From: Desulfarculales bacterium UBA696
GTDB lineage: Bacteria; Desulfobacterota; Syntrophobacteria; Syntrophobacterales; Syntrophobacteraceae
Direction: 5' to 3'
NCBI GenBank assembly: GCA_002298995.1
Contig: DBMO01000037.1
Span: 124,001 to 188,000 of the forward strand
DNA length: 64,000 nt
Shown one piece after another: positions 43,278 through 52,100 of the stretch; position 1 is the first letter of the stretch, and each line of letters opens with the position of its first letter. The position numbers and the translations under genes were made by a program. The notes beneath the pieces are model-generated. The model was not told the DNA's origin and searched no databases. It saw only the letters and a program-made list of their open reading frames with translations.

Positions 43278-44990
43278 ATGAAAACTCAATTCGACTACCT
43301 GGTTATAGGAAGCGGGATAGCGGGCCTGACTTTTGCCCTGAAAGCGGCAAACTCCGGAACAGTTGCTATTGTAACAAAAAAAGACAAGCTGGAAACGAGC
43401 ACGAATTATGCCCAGGGCGGGATCGCTTCTGTTTTCGGCTCGGACGATTCATTTCAGCTCCATATAGAAGACACTCTCAAGGCAGGCGATGGACTCTGCC
43501 ATCCGGATGTAGTCGAACTGGTTGTAAAGAATGGACCGGACAGGATTCGGGATTTGGTTTCGCTCGGTGTCGAGTTCAATCGCGGCGGCGAATCCGCCGC
43601 GGCTTTCGATCTTGGCAGGGAAGGCGGCCATAGCCGAAACCGGATCCTTCACGCCCATGACGCAACCGGCAGGGCAGTCGAACATGTGCTCATGGCGGCA
43701 GCCGAGGCCCATCCCAATATAGCAATCTTTGAAAATCACCTGGTTCTCGATCTAATAATCCAGCATCGTTCAATGAATATCGGTTCGACGAGTATGTTTC
43801 AGCAGGACATCTGCCGGGGCGCATACGTCTTCGACATCACCGAAAACGAGATCCACTGCTTTCTGGCAAACTCGGTATTGCTATGCACCGGAGGCGCCGG
43901 AAAAGTGTACCTCTACACCAGCAATCCCGACGTCGCAACCGGGGACGGACTGGCCATAGCGTACCGGGCTGGAGCCAAGCTTGCCAATCTCGAATTCGTC
44001 CAGTTTCATCCCACCTGCCTCTACCACCCACTGGCGAAAAATTATCTCATCTCGGAAGCCGTCCGGGGTGAGGGTGCGAGGTTGATAGACCGGCGTGGAC
44101 GCGCATTCATGGAGAAATATCATCCCCTGAAAGACCTTGCGTTCCGCGACATAGTGGCGCGAGCCATCGATACGGAGATGAAATCAAGCGGCGATGACTG
44201 CGTCTTCCTCGATATCAGTCGGCGGGATTCGGATTTCATCAAGGAGCGCTTTCCGAATATATACCGAAAATGCCTATCGCTGGGCATAGACATAACCCAA
44301 GATCCCATTCCGGTCGTACCGGCGGCGCACTATATGTGCGGCGGTATCGTCACGAACGCCCACGGGCAGACGACCATCCAAAACCTCTATGCGCTAGGCG
44401 AATGCGCCTGCACGGGTCTTCACGGGGCAAACCGGCTCGCCAGCAACTCGCTGCTCGAAGCGATGATTTTTGCCGACCAGGCTGCACTGCACTGCGCCGC
44501 GAACCTGGAAGCATGGCGGAGCAGGACCCTGCCGGGGGTCCCCGATTTTTCAGCCAAGGTGGCGCAAAGGGGCAGCGCGAATAACGAGATGGTCCTCATC
44601 GCCCACAACTGGGACATTATCCGGCGGCTTATGTGGAACTATGTCGGGATCGTCAGGACGGATAAACGGCTGGCCCTTGCCTTGACGCATATTGCGCAAA
44701 TCAGGATGGAAATCAGGGAACACATGCCCAAGATCCCGCTGAACAGCGACCTTGTGGAACTGCAGGGATTGGCACTGGTAGCCGAGCTGATAATAAGATG
44801 CGCGGTGCAGAGAAAAGAGAGCAGGGGGCTGCACTACAACCTGGATCACCCCCAGAAAGATGATGATAGCCGAATCAAGGACACTATCGTAACAAAGAAT
44901 CCCGCCGAGGAATTTTTCTCTTTTATTCCCGTTAAGACAGATGAGCCGGTTTATTCCGCGGGGCAGGCTCTATCGTTTCGGCATCGATGA
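43278..44990 (+). CDS. nadB: L-aspartate oxidase NadB
   Basis: A 570-residue flavoenzyme that oxidises aspartate to iminoaspartate, the first step of NAD synthesis; in anaerobes fumarate can be the electron acceptor. The ATG at 43278 places the FAD-binding 'YLVIGSGIAGLTFAL' at the N-terminus. Further family motifs are 'TNYAQGGIASVFG' near residue 49, 'RNRILHAHDATG' near 125, and 'GLHGANRLASNSLLEA' near 395. The C-terminal helical domain is complete. nadA and nadC are not in the window. Its last 59 bases overlap the end of the convergent membrane-protein gene. Confidence 0.96.
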   Translation: MKTQFDYLVIGSGIAGLTFALKAANSGTVAIVTKKDKLETSTNYAQGGIASVFGSDDSFQLHIEDTLKAGDGLCHPDVVELVVKNGPDRIRDLVSLGVEFNRGGESAAAFDLGREGGHSRNRILHAHDATGRAVEHVLMAAAEAHPNIAIFENHLVLDLIIQHRSMNIGSTSMFQQDICRGAYVFDITENEIHCFLANSVLLCTGGAGKVYLYTSNPDVATGDGLAIAYRAGAKLANLEFVQFHPTCLYHPLAKNYLISEAVRGEGARLIDRRGRAFMEKYHPLKDLAFRDIVARAIDTEMKSSGDDCVFLDISRRDSDFIKERFPNIYRKCLSLGIDITQDPIPVVPAAHYMCGGIVTNAHGQTTIQNLYALGECACTGLHGANRLASNSLLEAMIFADQAALHCAANLEAWRSRTLPGVPDFSAKVAQRGSANNEMVLIAHNWDIIRRLMWNYVGIVRTDKRLALALTHIAQIRMEIREHMPKIPLNSDLVELQGLALVAELIIRCAVQRKESRGLHYNLDHPQKDDDSRIKDTIVTKNPAEEFFSFIPVKTDEPVYSAGQALSFRHR

Positions 44991-45438
44991 TAGGCTCGGC
45001 AGGTGTTGGAGGCGCTTCGAGCATCTTGGGCGAATTCGGGTTTTGCTCGATCCTCATGGTGAGCATGCCGCCCATCAGGCTTATTTCATAGTTCTTGTCG
45101 GACATGCCTGCCTGGACGAAGGACTCGCGAAGCTTTCTAAACTGCTGTTTGGCCTTCTGGTATATGTAGATAAGAGAAGCCGCAAAGAGCACTATTACGA
45201 AAATGAAAACCCATCCAGGGGTTGAAATCACCTTTCCGACGAACATGATTGCGCCGAGGATTCCAAAAACGAAGAGCAGTTGGAGTCCTATGATTACGTA
45301 GAGGTAGTAAATCCCCGTGCCTATCGAGGAGTCGGATTTCCGGGATTTGTCGGAATTGGGCTGAGGCTGAGGCTGAGGCTGAGGTTGAGGCTGAGGCTCG
45401 GCCTCGCCTTTTCGTTTTCTGAATAAGCGGCTAAACAT
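44932..45438 (-). CDS. Uncharacterised two-span membrane protein
   Basis: A 168-residue protein. Residues 14-28 are a (Pro-Gln)n run coded by a six-base tandem repeat. Two membrane segments follow at about 44-67 and 73-94, then a basic amphipathic helix ('YQKAKQQFRKLRESF') and an acidic Pro/Ala/Glu-rich tail. It starts 5 bases after the gene upstream, so the two are cotranscribed. They lie downstream of qrcD, but behind a terminator. I recognise no family. Its 3' end overlaps nadB by 59 bases in the opposite direction. Confidence 0.7.
   Translation of the reverse strand: MFSRLFRKRKGEAEPQPQPQPQPQPQPNSDKSRKSDSSIGTGIYYLYVIIGLQLLFVFGILGAIMFVGKVISTPGWVFIFVIVLFAASLIYIYQKAKQQFRKLRESFVQAGMSDKNYEISLMGGMLTMRIEQNPNSPKMLEAPPTPAEPIIDAETIEPAPRNKPAHLS
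45361..45396. repeat. Hexanucleotide tandem repeat (CTGAGG)6
   Basis: Six CTGAGG units, the fifth reading TTGAGG, encode the Pro-Gln run of the neighbouring membrane protein on the minus strand. Because each unit is two codons, slippage would change the length without breaking the frame. Confidence 0.8.
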
Positions 45439-45443
45439 ATTGT

Positions 45444-46262
45444 CTAGGATTCCCCTGCTTTAAGGTCGCGCTCCGAGACTTCCGGGACTTCTACATGCTC
45501 GGGGCTACCTGCCGTAAGCAACTGGGGAGCCGGGTCCTGAGCTATCGAGGATTGTACGTGCAGCCGGAATTTCTCGATTTCGAGCTGGTTTTCCAGCATC
45601 TGCCTGGAGAGCTTGTAGCGAAGGTAAATAATCCAGGCAAGCAGACCTCCAGCGAATACGGCTACTCCCAAAAAGAACCATTGATATTCGCGTATCATCC
45701 CGAAAAATGACTGGGCAATATCGCCCAGAAATGAGGGAACCAACCATAAAATAAGCATCGTCAAAAGTATTACGAACCCGAGGTGCAGGACCGAGAAGTT
45801 GCGGGATGCGCTTAGAAGATTTAAATGGGTCGCGCCGTCCGCGGCCTCAGCCTCTTCATTTGCTCCGCGGGGGCCTCCATTGAGGAGCAGAAGCCAAACC
45901 TGGACCATGAAGGAAACCAGTAGAATCAGCCCGATCGGGACCCCGATAGCTAAAAGGACCCAAGACCTCATGGGGAAAGGGACTACCTCGGATTCGACCT
46001 GGGCGTTAAAGTTGCGCAGTGGTCCGAAGTTGTTCTCGAAAACCATTTTTTCATAAGGGCCAAGCGCGGCCCCGGGGGTTTCGTGAATCTTCTTCCCGGC
46101 GGAATCGGTGATTATTACCCGAGACTTTAACCCTGACTGGCTGGATACGGCGGCATATATACCGAGTTCCAGAACAAGGAGCAGGACTACGCCCACGGCG
46201 AGAACTATCTTGGGGTATTTCATTCCATCGAAGAGTTCAAACAGCTTTAGATCATGCGCCAT
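45444..46262 (-). CDS. Uncharacterised multi-span membrane protein
   Basis: A 272-residue protein with hydrophobic segments at about residues 18-38, 99-122, 156-176 and 191-211. Between the first two lies a periplasm-sized loop of 60 residues; the C-terminal 60 residues are a charged helix ('RQMLENQLEIEKFRLHVQS') and an acidic tail. I recognise no family. It is the first gene of a two-gene unit, 240 bases after qrcD and behind its terminator. The shared strand and membrane character make a link to Qrc possible but unproven. Confidence 0.7.
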   Translation of the reverse strand: MAHDLKLFELFDGMKYPKIVLAVGVVLLLVLELGIYAAVSSQSGLKSRVIITDSAGKKIHETPGAALGPYEKMVFENNFGPLRNFNAQVESEVVPFPMRSWVLLAIGVPIGLILLVSFMVQVWLLLLNGGPRGANEEAEAADGATHLNLLSASRNFSVLHLGFVILLTMLILWLVPSFLGDIAQSFFGMIREYQWFFLGVAVFAGGLLAWIIYLRYKLSRQMLENQLEIEKFRLHVQSSIAQDPAPQLLTAGSPEHVEVPEVSERDLKAGES

Positions 46263-46429
46263 AATTCAACCGGAATGAGATGTTATAAGATCAAGCCGCA
46301 ACGTAGCGAAAAGGCGGTAAAGACTCCCCTAAAACAGGTAGGAAAGCTAACATTCGCACCATGGGGAGTCAAACAAAAACGCCAGAGTGAAAAGAACCGA
46401 ATCAATGGTGTATGAAAGAGGATTCTGCA

Positions 46430-46461
46430 AAAAAGCCCCGCGGGAGACGACCCGCGAGGCT
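46430..46461 (-). terminator. Intrinsic terminator after qrcD
   Basis: On the minus strand GCCTCGCGGG-TCGTCT-CCCGCGGGGC (46461-46436) forms a 10-bp stem with one wobble, followed by TTTTTT (46435-46430). It lies about 40 bases after the qrcD stop and should end the qrc transcript. Confidence 0.88.
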
Positions 46462-46502
46462 CAATTTACAAGGGGCTGTGCCGGAAAGGCGACCCTATGC
46501 TC

Positions 46503-47744
46503 TTAGCGATTCAGCTCCGTTTCCCGAGGAAACAAAGGCATGTACCGGTAAGAGAGCGAAATTATGAGCATGCAGTAGGCAAGCATCGCAAGAACAGGAG
46601 CCACCTCGTAGATCGACGGAATATAGATTTTCCACTGATCGAAGGGCATAACGGGCTGTGCGATGGCCGGGATGGTCATTACGAACCGGTTCAGACTGAC
46701 CCCGATTATATCGAGCAAAAATGCGCCGAACAGAAGGAAGCTGCTCTTCCTGCCCTTGGGCGATATCAATATCAGGGCAGGGAGGACACCACAGATGCCG
46801 ACTTCCGCTACCAGCAACCAGATTCCGTAAGGGCCCCAGTAGTAGTCGGTAAGCTTCAACCCGAACCGCGGCGACATGTTAAAAGCCCAGTTAGCAGTGT
46901 CTGCTATCTTCAAAATAATGTAGAAGGAGAGCAATCCGCCTTCGATCTTGCCGATCAGCTCATAGACGGTGCGGTCTACCAGCTTCTTTCTGGTGACGGT
47001 TTCCATGGCCTTGCAGATGAGGGCGGTGAAAGCTGGTCCCGATGAAATTGCCGACAAAATGAACAGAAAGAATGTCCATGGCCAGATGAAGAGGCCTTCT
47101 CTGAAGGCGTAGGGACGTGCGAAGCACACGCCGGCGACGCCGCCAAGCGAGCCCTGGTGGAAGAAGCTGAGGAATGTTCCCGTCAGGGCGAAAATGGCCA
47201 TAACGTCGTGCATGCTGTGGCCAAGGAGGCTGAGGGGTTTACTCTCGCTTACTTTACGGTTCTCAAGAATTAGCGGGACGTATTCTATAACGAGCACGAT
47301 GGCATAACAGGTGATGCAGAAGATAACTTCTGTCAGCATCGAGTGGACGTTTGCATGCCAGTACCCGAACCAGCCCCTGAGCGGCTGCCCGATTTCGAGC
47401 AGCAGAACGGCCAGGGCGCCTGTATAGCAGACGAACCCGACTACCACGGCAAGATTTATTATTTTCCCAAGTTCCTTGAGTGCGGGGAAAAATTTGGAAA
47501 GCCCGTAGTAGAGGAACCCGGAGAAGAAAGCCCCGGCGCCGAGTGCGATGATAGCAAGGTCGGCGGTGATGTAGGCCCCGAAGCCGAACCAATCGTTGAG
47601 TCCGGTCAGGTTCATTGCCTTGATCAAAACAGCCGCTCCGGCCGCGACCCCCCAGCCTATGACTCCGAGGAGAACGAGTATCCAGAGCGAAAAAATGGGA
47701 AACGAGCACCGTTTCACGCCATCCGGAATTAAAATCCTATCCAT
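46503..47744 (-). CDS. qrcD: Quinone reductase complex subunit QrcD (NrfD-like)
   Basis: A 413-residue integral membrane protein of the NrfD/PsrC family with about ten hydrophobic segments. Family features include 'GQPLRGWFGYWHANVHSMLTE' (quinol-site region, residues 118-138) and the Arg/Asn-rich loop 'GVSLNRFVMTIP' near 345. In Qrc this subunit anchors the complex and holds the menaquinone site. It is the last gene in the order qrcA-B-C-D, 48 bases after qrcC, and is followed by a strong terminator. The gene order is what distinguishes it from polysulfide or nitrite reductase anchors. Confidence 0.92.
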   Translation of the reverse strand: MDRILIPDGVKRCSFPIFSLWILVLLGVIGWGVAAGAAVLIKAMNLTGLNDWFGFGAYITADLAIIALGAGAFFSGFLYYGLSKFFPALKELGKIINLAVVVGFVCYTGALAVLLLEIGQPLRGWFGYWHANVHSMLTEVIFCITCYAIVLVIEYVPLILENRKVSESKPLSLLGHSMHDVMAIFALTGTFLSFFHQGSLGGVAGVCFARPYAFREGLFIWPWTFFLFILSAISSGPAFTALICKAMETVTRKKLVDRTVYELIGKIEGGLLSFYIILKIADTANWAFNMSPRFGLKLTDYYWGPYGIWLLVAEVGICGVLPALILISPKGRKSSFLLFGAFLLDIIGVSLNRFVMTIPAIAQPVMPFDQWKIYIPSIYEVAPVLAMLAYCMLIISLSYRYMPLFPRETELNR

Positions 47745-47792
47745 TAGTGACCTCTCGTAGACAAGGAAAGCGCTTCTGAAACAACCGGAACT

Positions 47793-48548
47793 CTAGGTCA
47801 GCGAATTGTCCGCCAGGTTCCTTATCCAGTCCTGCTTGCTGAGGTAATATACCTTTGGTTTGGTCTTGAGCTTTTCAAGAATCCGAAACGCTCGCGGGTC
47901 CTTGGAGAGCTTTGCGACCTCCGATTTTTCATCCAGCAGGTTTCCAAAAGTGATGGCCTTGGTGGGACAGGCGTCTGCACAGGCCGGTGTGTAGATGGCC
48001 TTGTTAGGATCGGTCCCATCGACGGATGCCTTGGCTCTTGCCTTATTGTAGCGGTGGTGACAGAAAGTGCACTTCTCGACCACTCCGCGCATCCTCGGGC
48101 TCACTTCAGGGCTGAGCATGGATTCCATTTGTTTTGGCCAGGTCGGGTCCCACCAATTGAAGGATCTCGCGTGGTAGGGGCATGCAACCATGCAGTACCG
48201 ACACCCGATGCACCTCGGATAGATGTGAGTAACTAACCCATTGTTTTCGTCGCGGGTCGTTGCGTTGACCGGGCAGACGAAGGTGCATGGAGAGTGGTGG
48301 TCTGCGTCGCAGTGCATGCAGGGACGCGGCAAGAAAGCGATCTTGAAGTCTGGATAAGCTTTCTTGTTGTCAAGCTGGTAAATGTTCATCCAGGTGATCG
48401 AGCGCAACTTTTGTGATTCGTCCGGCCGGTACGAAATATTGTTTTCGGCCTGGCAAGCCGTACTGCACGCGCCGCAGCCGGTGCATTTATCCAAGTCAAT
48501 CACCATTCCCAAACGAATATTGCTTTGAGCATGACCTTTTTCGCTCAC
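47793..48548 (-). CDS. qrcC: Quinone reductase complex iron-sulfur subunit QrcC
   Basis: A 251-residue ferredoxin-like protein of the PsrB/DmsB/NrfC type. Cysteine groups for several [4Fe-4S] clusters are visible: 'CTGCGACSTAC' near residue 22, 'CMHCDADHHSPCTFVCP' near 77, 'CIGCRYCMVACP' near 113, and 'CTFCHHRY' with 'CADACP' near 155-190. It passes electrons between QrcB/QrcA and the membrane subunit. It begins 12 bases after the qrcB stop. There is no signal peptide, as expected if it is exported with its Tat-targeted partner. Confidence 0.93.
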   Translation of the reverse strand: MSEKGHAQSNIRLGMVIDLDKCTGCGACSTACQAENNISYRPDESQKLRSITWMNIYQLDNKKAYPDFKIAFLPRPCMHCDADHHSPCTFVCPVNATTRDENNGLVTHIYPRCIGCRYCMVACPYHARSFNWWDPTWPKQMESMLSPEVSPRMRGVVEKCTFCHHRYNKARAKASVDGTDPNKAIYTPACADACPTKAITFGNLLDEKSEVAKLSKDPRAFRILEKLKTKPKVYYLSKQDWIRNLADNSLT

Positions 48549-48560
48549 GAAATACCCCCC

Positions 48561-50957
48561 TTACACGCGGCGCAGTTGAGCGCGAGTTGCCCAGACCGTT
48601 CCCATGCCGCTGACGGGATCTAGTTGGACCTCCATCAGGTTACAGGCGTTTACTCCCTTATTCTCTATATACTCGTCGTAAGCCTTGTGGCCCATTCCTC
48701 TCGGAATGTACAGAACTCCGGGCCTGGCCGCCGGGGTGACGTTGGCCTTAGCGCTTGCCTCACCCTGCGTGGTCTTGACCATAACCAGGTCGCCCTGAGT
48801 TATGCCAAGCGACGCGGCGGTTTGCGGATTGAGATCAACGAAAAGCTCATTTCCCATGAGCACCGAATCGGGTACCAACTTGTTCATGAAAGGCGGATTG
48901 GCCAGATAACCGCATGAAACCTGCGGGATGGAGTAGCCCACCAGCAGCAGAGGCCATTCGCTTTCGCTACCCGATGGCTTAAGGGGTGAAAAGTGAGGCA
49001 AATAAATCACATCGTCGGTTGCCTGCGTTCCCTTGCCAATCGACTGACAGGCCAACTCGAGCTTGCCCGAGGAGGTCTTATCGAAAGTCACACCAGTTGG
49101 GGCGTCATGCCAGCAAGTGCCGGCCTTGAGCTTCTTGAACAGATCGGCCCCGTCGCTGTAGTTGGGTGTTACCGGATCGCCGGCTTTGATACTGGAAATG
49201 TCAATCGGCTTATCGATGATGGCGCCCGTTTTTGCCTTGGCTATCCCTTCCACCCTGAATTTCAGGAAATCCTCGTAAGACTTCCACGGGATGGAGGAAG
49301 CAACAGTCCCACCAAGGGTGCTTGCAAGCTTCATCAATACTTCGCCGGTATGCTTTGTGTCGAGAAGGGGCTTAAGAATCGGGGACGAAACGGCGTAGTA
49401 GCCGTAAGGTGCGCCCGGAACCCCTATAACGTCATCGAATCTTTCCAGCGCCATGTGATTTGGCAGGATATAGTCGGACAGCAGCGCAGTGTCATCCATG
49501 TAGGAAGAAAAGGATACCAGGGTGGCAACCTTTTCGGCCGCCGTCATGAAAAGCTTGTTTTCCGGCAGGCAGTGTGCCGGATTTGCCTCGTGGACCATCA
49601 GGAGCTTAATCGGATATTTGGGGCCGGAAGCAATGGCGTCCAGAAAACCGTAAAGCCCGTTCTGAGGGCAGGGGCAGCTTTGGGCTTTTGCAAGATCGAG
49701 CCTGGGGTGCTGCGAAGCGTTTTCGGAGAGAATATCCTTCTGCGGCAAAAGGTCCGAAAGGGGTACCTTGGGGGCCACTGCTATCAGCCCAGACGGTTTG
49801 AGGTTACCCTTGAGCGCATTGAGCGCAACGAAAACCAGCTCGTGGTAGGTGTTGTTGGAAATGTCCGCACGACCGGTGCCCCACACGGCGAGGGCTTTAG
49901 GCTGGGAAGCAAATTCCTTTGCGACTTCGCGTATTTTGGCCGCCTCCAGGCCGGTTATCTTTGCGACCTGTTCTGGGGAGTAAGCACTTGATGCAACCAG
50001 GTTCTTGAAGCCCTGACGCTTTTTGCCGTTCGCGTCCGTCCAGTCTTCGAATCCGAAGACGTTGTTCTTTACGAAGTAAGCGTCGTAATTGGCTCCGTTC
50101 ACCATGAGATGTGCAATGCCCATGGCAAGGGCAGCTTCCGTCCCGGGGTTTATGGGAAGAAAAGTATCTGCTTTGGAAGCCGTTATGGAACAACGCGACT
50201 CGACCTGGACGATCTTAACCGGATAGCGGTCCTTTTTCCACCGGCGCAAGGCTCCGCTAGCCCGGCTGGAGGCGGCGCATCCGTCCAAAAGGCTCGCCCC
50301 GAAGCTCAGGACGTACCCTGCGTTTTCCAGATCGAACGCAAAGGGGGAAGCGTTCCCCGTCGTGAGCTGGGCCGCGGTCCTCGAAGAGTCGCACTGTGAA
50401 GGCATCTTGAACAGGTTCGGAGAGCCGAAGGCGGTCAGGAACTGTGCCCAGAGGTCGTCCATGCTGCTTCGCCTCGAAGAAGTAATGCAGGCGAGCGACT
50501 GTGGACCTTCTACTCGGATCTCTTCAAGTTTTTTTGAAAGCTCGGTCTGGGCTTGTTCCCATGAAATGGCCTGAAAACCGGTCTTGTCACCCCTCTTCTT
50601 TGTCTGCTTGAGGGGCTGGGCGACCCGGTATGGCGCATACAGAAACTGCAGGGCCGAGGTGGCAAGTGCGCAAACACTGCCTTCGTTAACGGGATTAGCT
50701 GGATTTCCTTCTATCAGGATTGCACGATGACCGTTTACAATGCGTGCTTGGATACCGCATCCGCCAGCGCATAACGTACAAACCGAAGGTACCTTGGTGA
50801 TTTCCCCGCGCTCTGGAGAAGGCCGCCACGACCAGTTCTGGGACCAAACCGCGGAATCGTCGGCAAGTTTCCAGGGCAACGGCGTGAGCAGGGTGCCGCC
50901 AACAGCGCCGGCGGCAAATTGCATAAAAGCTCTCCGACCAATTTCCATCACATCCAC
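48561..50957 (-). CDS. qrcB: Quinone reductase complex molybdopterin-oxidoreductase-like subunit QrcB
   Basis: A 798-residue member of the molybdopterin oxidoreductase superfamily. A Tat-type signal is visible ('IGRRAFMQF', residues 6-14). An N-terminal [4Fe-4S] binding set 'CTLCAGGCG' near 59-67 with a further Cys near 94 follows, then the molybdopterin and dinucleotide-binding domains. In the characterised Desulfovibrio Qrc this subunit carries no molybdenum; here I also see no clear Cys/Sec/Ser metal-ligand motif. The frame also allows an ATG three codons in (50948). It lies 60 bases downstream of qrcA. Confidence 0.92.
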   Translation of the reverse strand: MDVMEIGRRAFMQFAAGAVGGTLLTPLPWKLADDSAVWSQNWSWRPSPERGEITKVPSVCTLCAGGCGIQARIVNGHRAILIEGNPANPVNEGSVCALATSALQFLYAPYRVAQPLKQTKKRGDKTGFQAISWEQAQTELSKKLEEIRVEGPQSLACITSSRRSSMDDLWAQFLTAFGSPNLFKMPSQCDSSRTAAQLTTGNASPFAFDLENAGYVLSFGASLLDGCAASSRASGALRRWKKDRYPVKIVQVESRCSITASKADTFLPINPGTEAALAMGIAHLMVNGANYDAYFVKNNVFGFEDWTDANGKKRQGFKNLVASSAYSPEQVAKITGLEAAKIREVAKEFASQPKALAVWGTGRADISNNTYHELVFVALNALKGNLKPSGLIAVAPKVPLSDLLPQKDILSENASQHPRLDLAKAQSCPCPQNGLYGFLDAIASGPKYPIKLLMVHEANPAHCLPENKLFMTAAEKVATLVSFSSYMDDTALLSDYILPNHMALERFDDVIGVPGAPYGYYAVSSPILKPLLDTKHTGEVLMKLASTLGGTVASSIPWKSYEDFLKFRVEGIAKAKTGAIIDKPIDISSIKAGDPVTPNYSDGADLFKKLKAGTCWHDAPTGVTFDKTSSGKLELACQSIGKGTQATDDVIYLPHFSPLKPSGSESEWPLLLVGYSIPQVSCGYLANPPFMNKLVPDSVLMGNELFVDLNPQTAASLGITQGDLVMVKTTQGEASAKANVTPAARPGVLYIPRGMGHKAYDEYIENKGVNACNLMEVQLDPVSGMGTVWATRAQLRRV

Positions 50958-51017
50958 CCTCTCGTGCTACACAGATTATGACTATGAGTTAGAGCATCCC
51001 ATTGTGAACATCGGAGC

Positions 51018-51572
51018 TTATTTGTGACAAACCTCGCAGTTGTTGGAAGCGCCTCTTTCAGCATGGCATTTCTCACACTCGGTCATCTCCATCGTTGTCA
51101 TGCTGTATCCGGTGATACGGTCTTCCCTCAACGGCGGCAGCTTTTCTTCCTTGGCCACATCACGATGGCAGCGAACGCACTCGATTTGCTTGCCTTTATG
51201 AGGGGCATGTGAGAAGAAAACGTTATCGGGTTGGCGGGCGTAAACCAGCCAGGGAATCTCCCTGTCTTTCGCCACGTATTCCTCGACCAGGATGCGCTCT
51301 GCTTCCGAACTGCCCTGGGCTGATTCGTGGCATTCCTTGCAATTCGAGATCTTTGGGATTCCCGCATAGGTGCCATCGGGGCGAAATTTGTGACACGAAT
51401 CGCAATCGTTGTCCCGATGAGCCGCGTGACTGAAATTCAGTGGCTGCACTTTTTGGGAGTAGAGCAGGTTTGGAAAGACGACCCACCCCAACACCATGGC
51501 GCCAGCGAAACCCAGCACGAATAGAAGGGTCCCAACTACTTTTCCGGAAGCGCTTGTTTTCTCTTCTTTCAT
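51018..51572 (-). CDS. qrcA: Quinone reductase complex multiheme cytochrome QrcA
   Basis: A 184-residue membrane-anchored cytochrome. The ATG at 51572 is chosen because the membrane helix (residues 12-34) then lies at the N-terminus; the frame stays open 81 codons further without a ribosome-binding site. Five CXXCH motifs are present (CDSCH, CKECH, CVRCH, CEKCH, CEVCH), plus extra His in 'FSHAAH' and 'FSHAPH' that could be axial ligands. The Desulfovibrio protein is described as hexaheme, so one site may be lost or non-canonical. It accepts electrons from the periplasmic type I cytochrome c3 pool. First gene of qrcABCD. Confidence 0.9.
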   Translation of the reverse strand: MKEEKTSASGKVVGTLLFVLGFAGAMVLGWVVFPNLLYSQKVQPLNFSHAAHRDNDCDSCHKFRPDGTYAGIPKISNCKECHESAQGSSEAERILVEEYVAKDREIPWLVYARQPDNVFFSHAPHKGKQIECVRCHRDVAKEEKLPPLREDRITGYSMTTMEMTECEKCHAERGASNNCEVCHK

Positions 51573-52100
51573 AGGACAGCCTCGGTACCCCTGGAGAAAG
51601 TTGAAACAGATCAGGTTGTGCTCAATTATGCAATCCGAGCAGAATTTAGTGGTAAAAAGAACATGAATTGATGCCGCACGCAAAAGTATTTTTTCACAAG
51701 GTGTGCCGCCAATTAATCGTCTTTGCCGTTTTATGTCAAGAAAAAAAAGAAAGTCAAAATAAAGAGTGATTATCCAATCCGGCGCAGTTTCCCACAATGA
51801 CCCAAGAGAAAACATTCACATATAATCCGCCCCCAACAATGGCCACCCTCTAAAAATATTTGTGATAATCAAAGGGTGGTGCATTGGTGCCCAGATTGTA
51901 TATCAGCTCAACCAAGACTTGCCGGATCTTTTTCGGCCGGCGTTCTTTCGAAACGTTGCGCAACTGCGTGGACTCCCGACCGAAAATCGACCCTCTCGGC
52001 TGCAAATGCTCACGGCCTGCAAAGAGTATTGATTAGCCGACGGTTTTGGGGATAAAAAGTCGCTTGAGAACCATACCGCCTTCGAGCCGAAGGGAACAAG
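51573..52100. other. Divergent gap upstream of qrcA
   Basis: About 530 bases without a plausible gene. An inverted repeat CCACCCT (51843-51849) / AGGGTGG (51873-51879) encloses AT-rich sequence containing TTTGTGATAATCAAA. It may be an operator or a weak hairpin. The qrc promoter must lie in the left half, but I could not align convincing -35/-10 boxes. Confidence 0.4.

Noticed and set aside
48993..49991. Long plus-strand frame (332 codons) opposite qrcB
   Set aside because: Entirely antisense to a well-supported gene, without family features or ribosome-binding site.
51850..51880. FNR/CRP-type operator TTTGTGATAATCAAA upstream of the qrc/EEP gap
   Set aside because: Half-site spacing fits neither FNR (TTGAT-N4-ATCAA) nor CRP (TGTGA-N6-TCACA).
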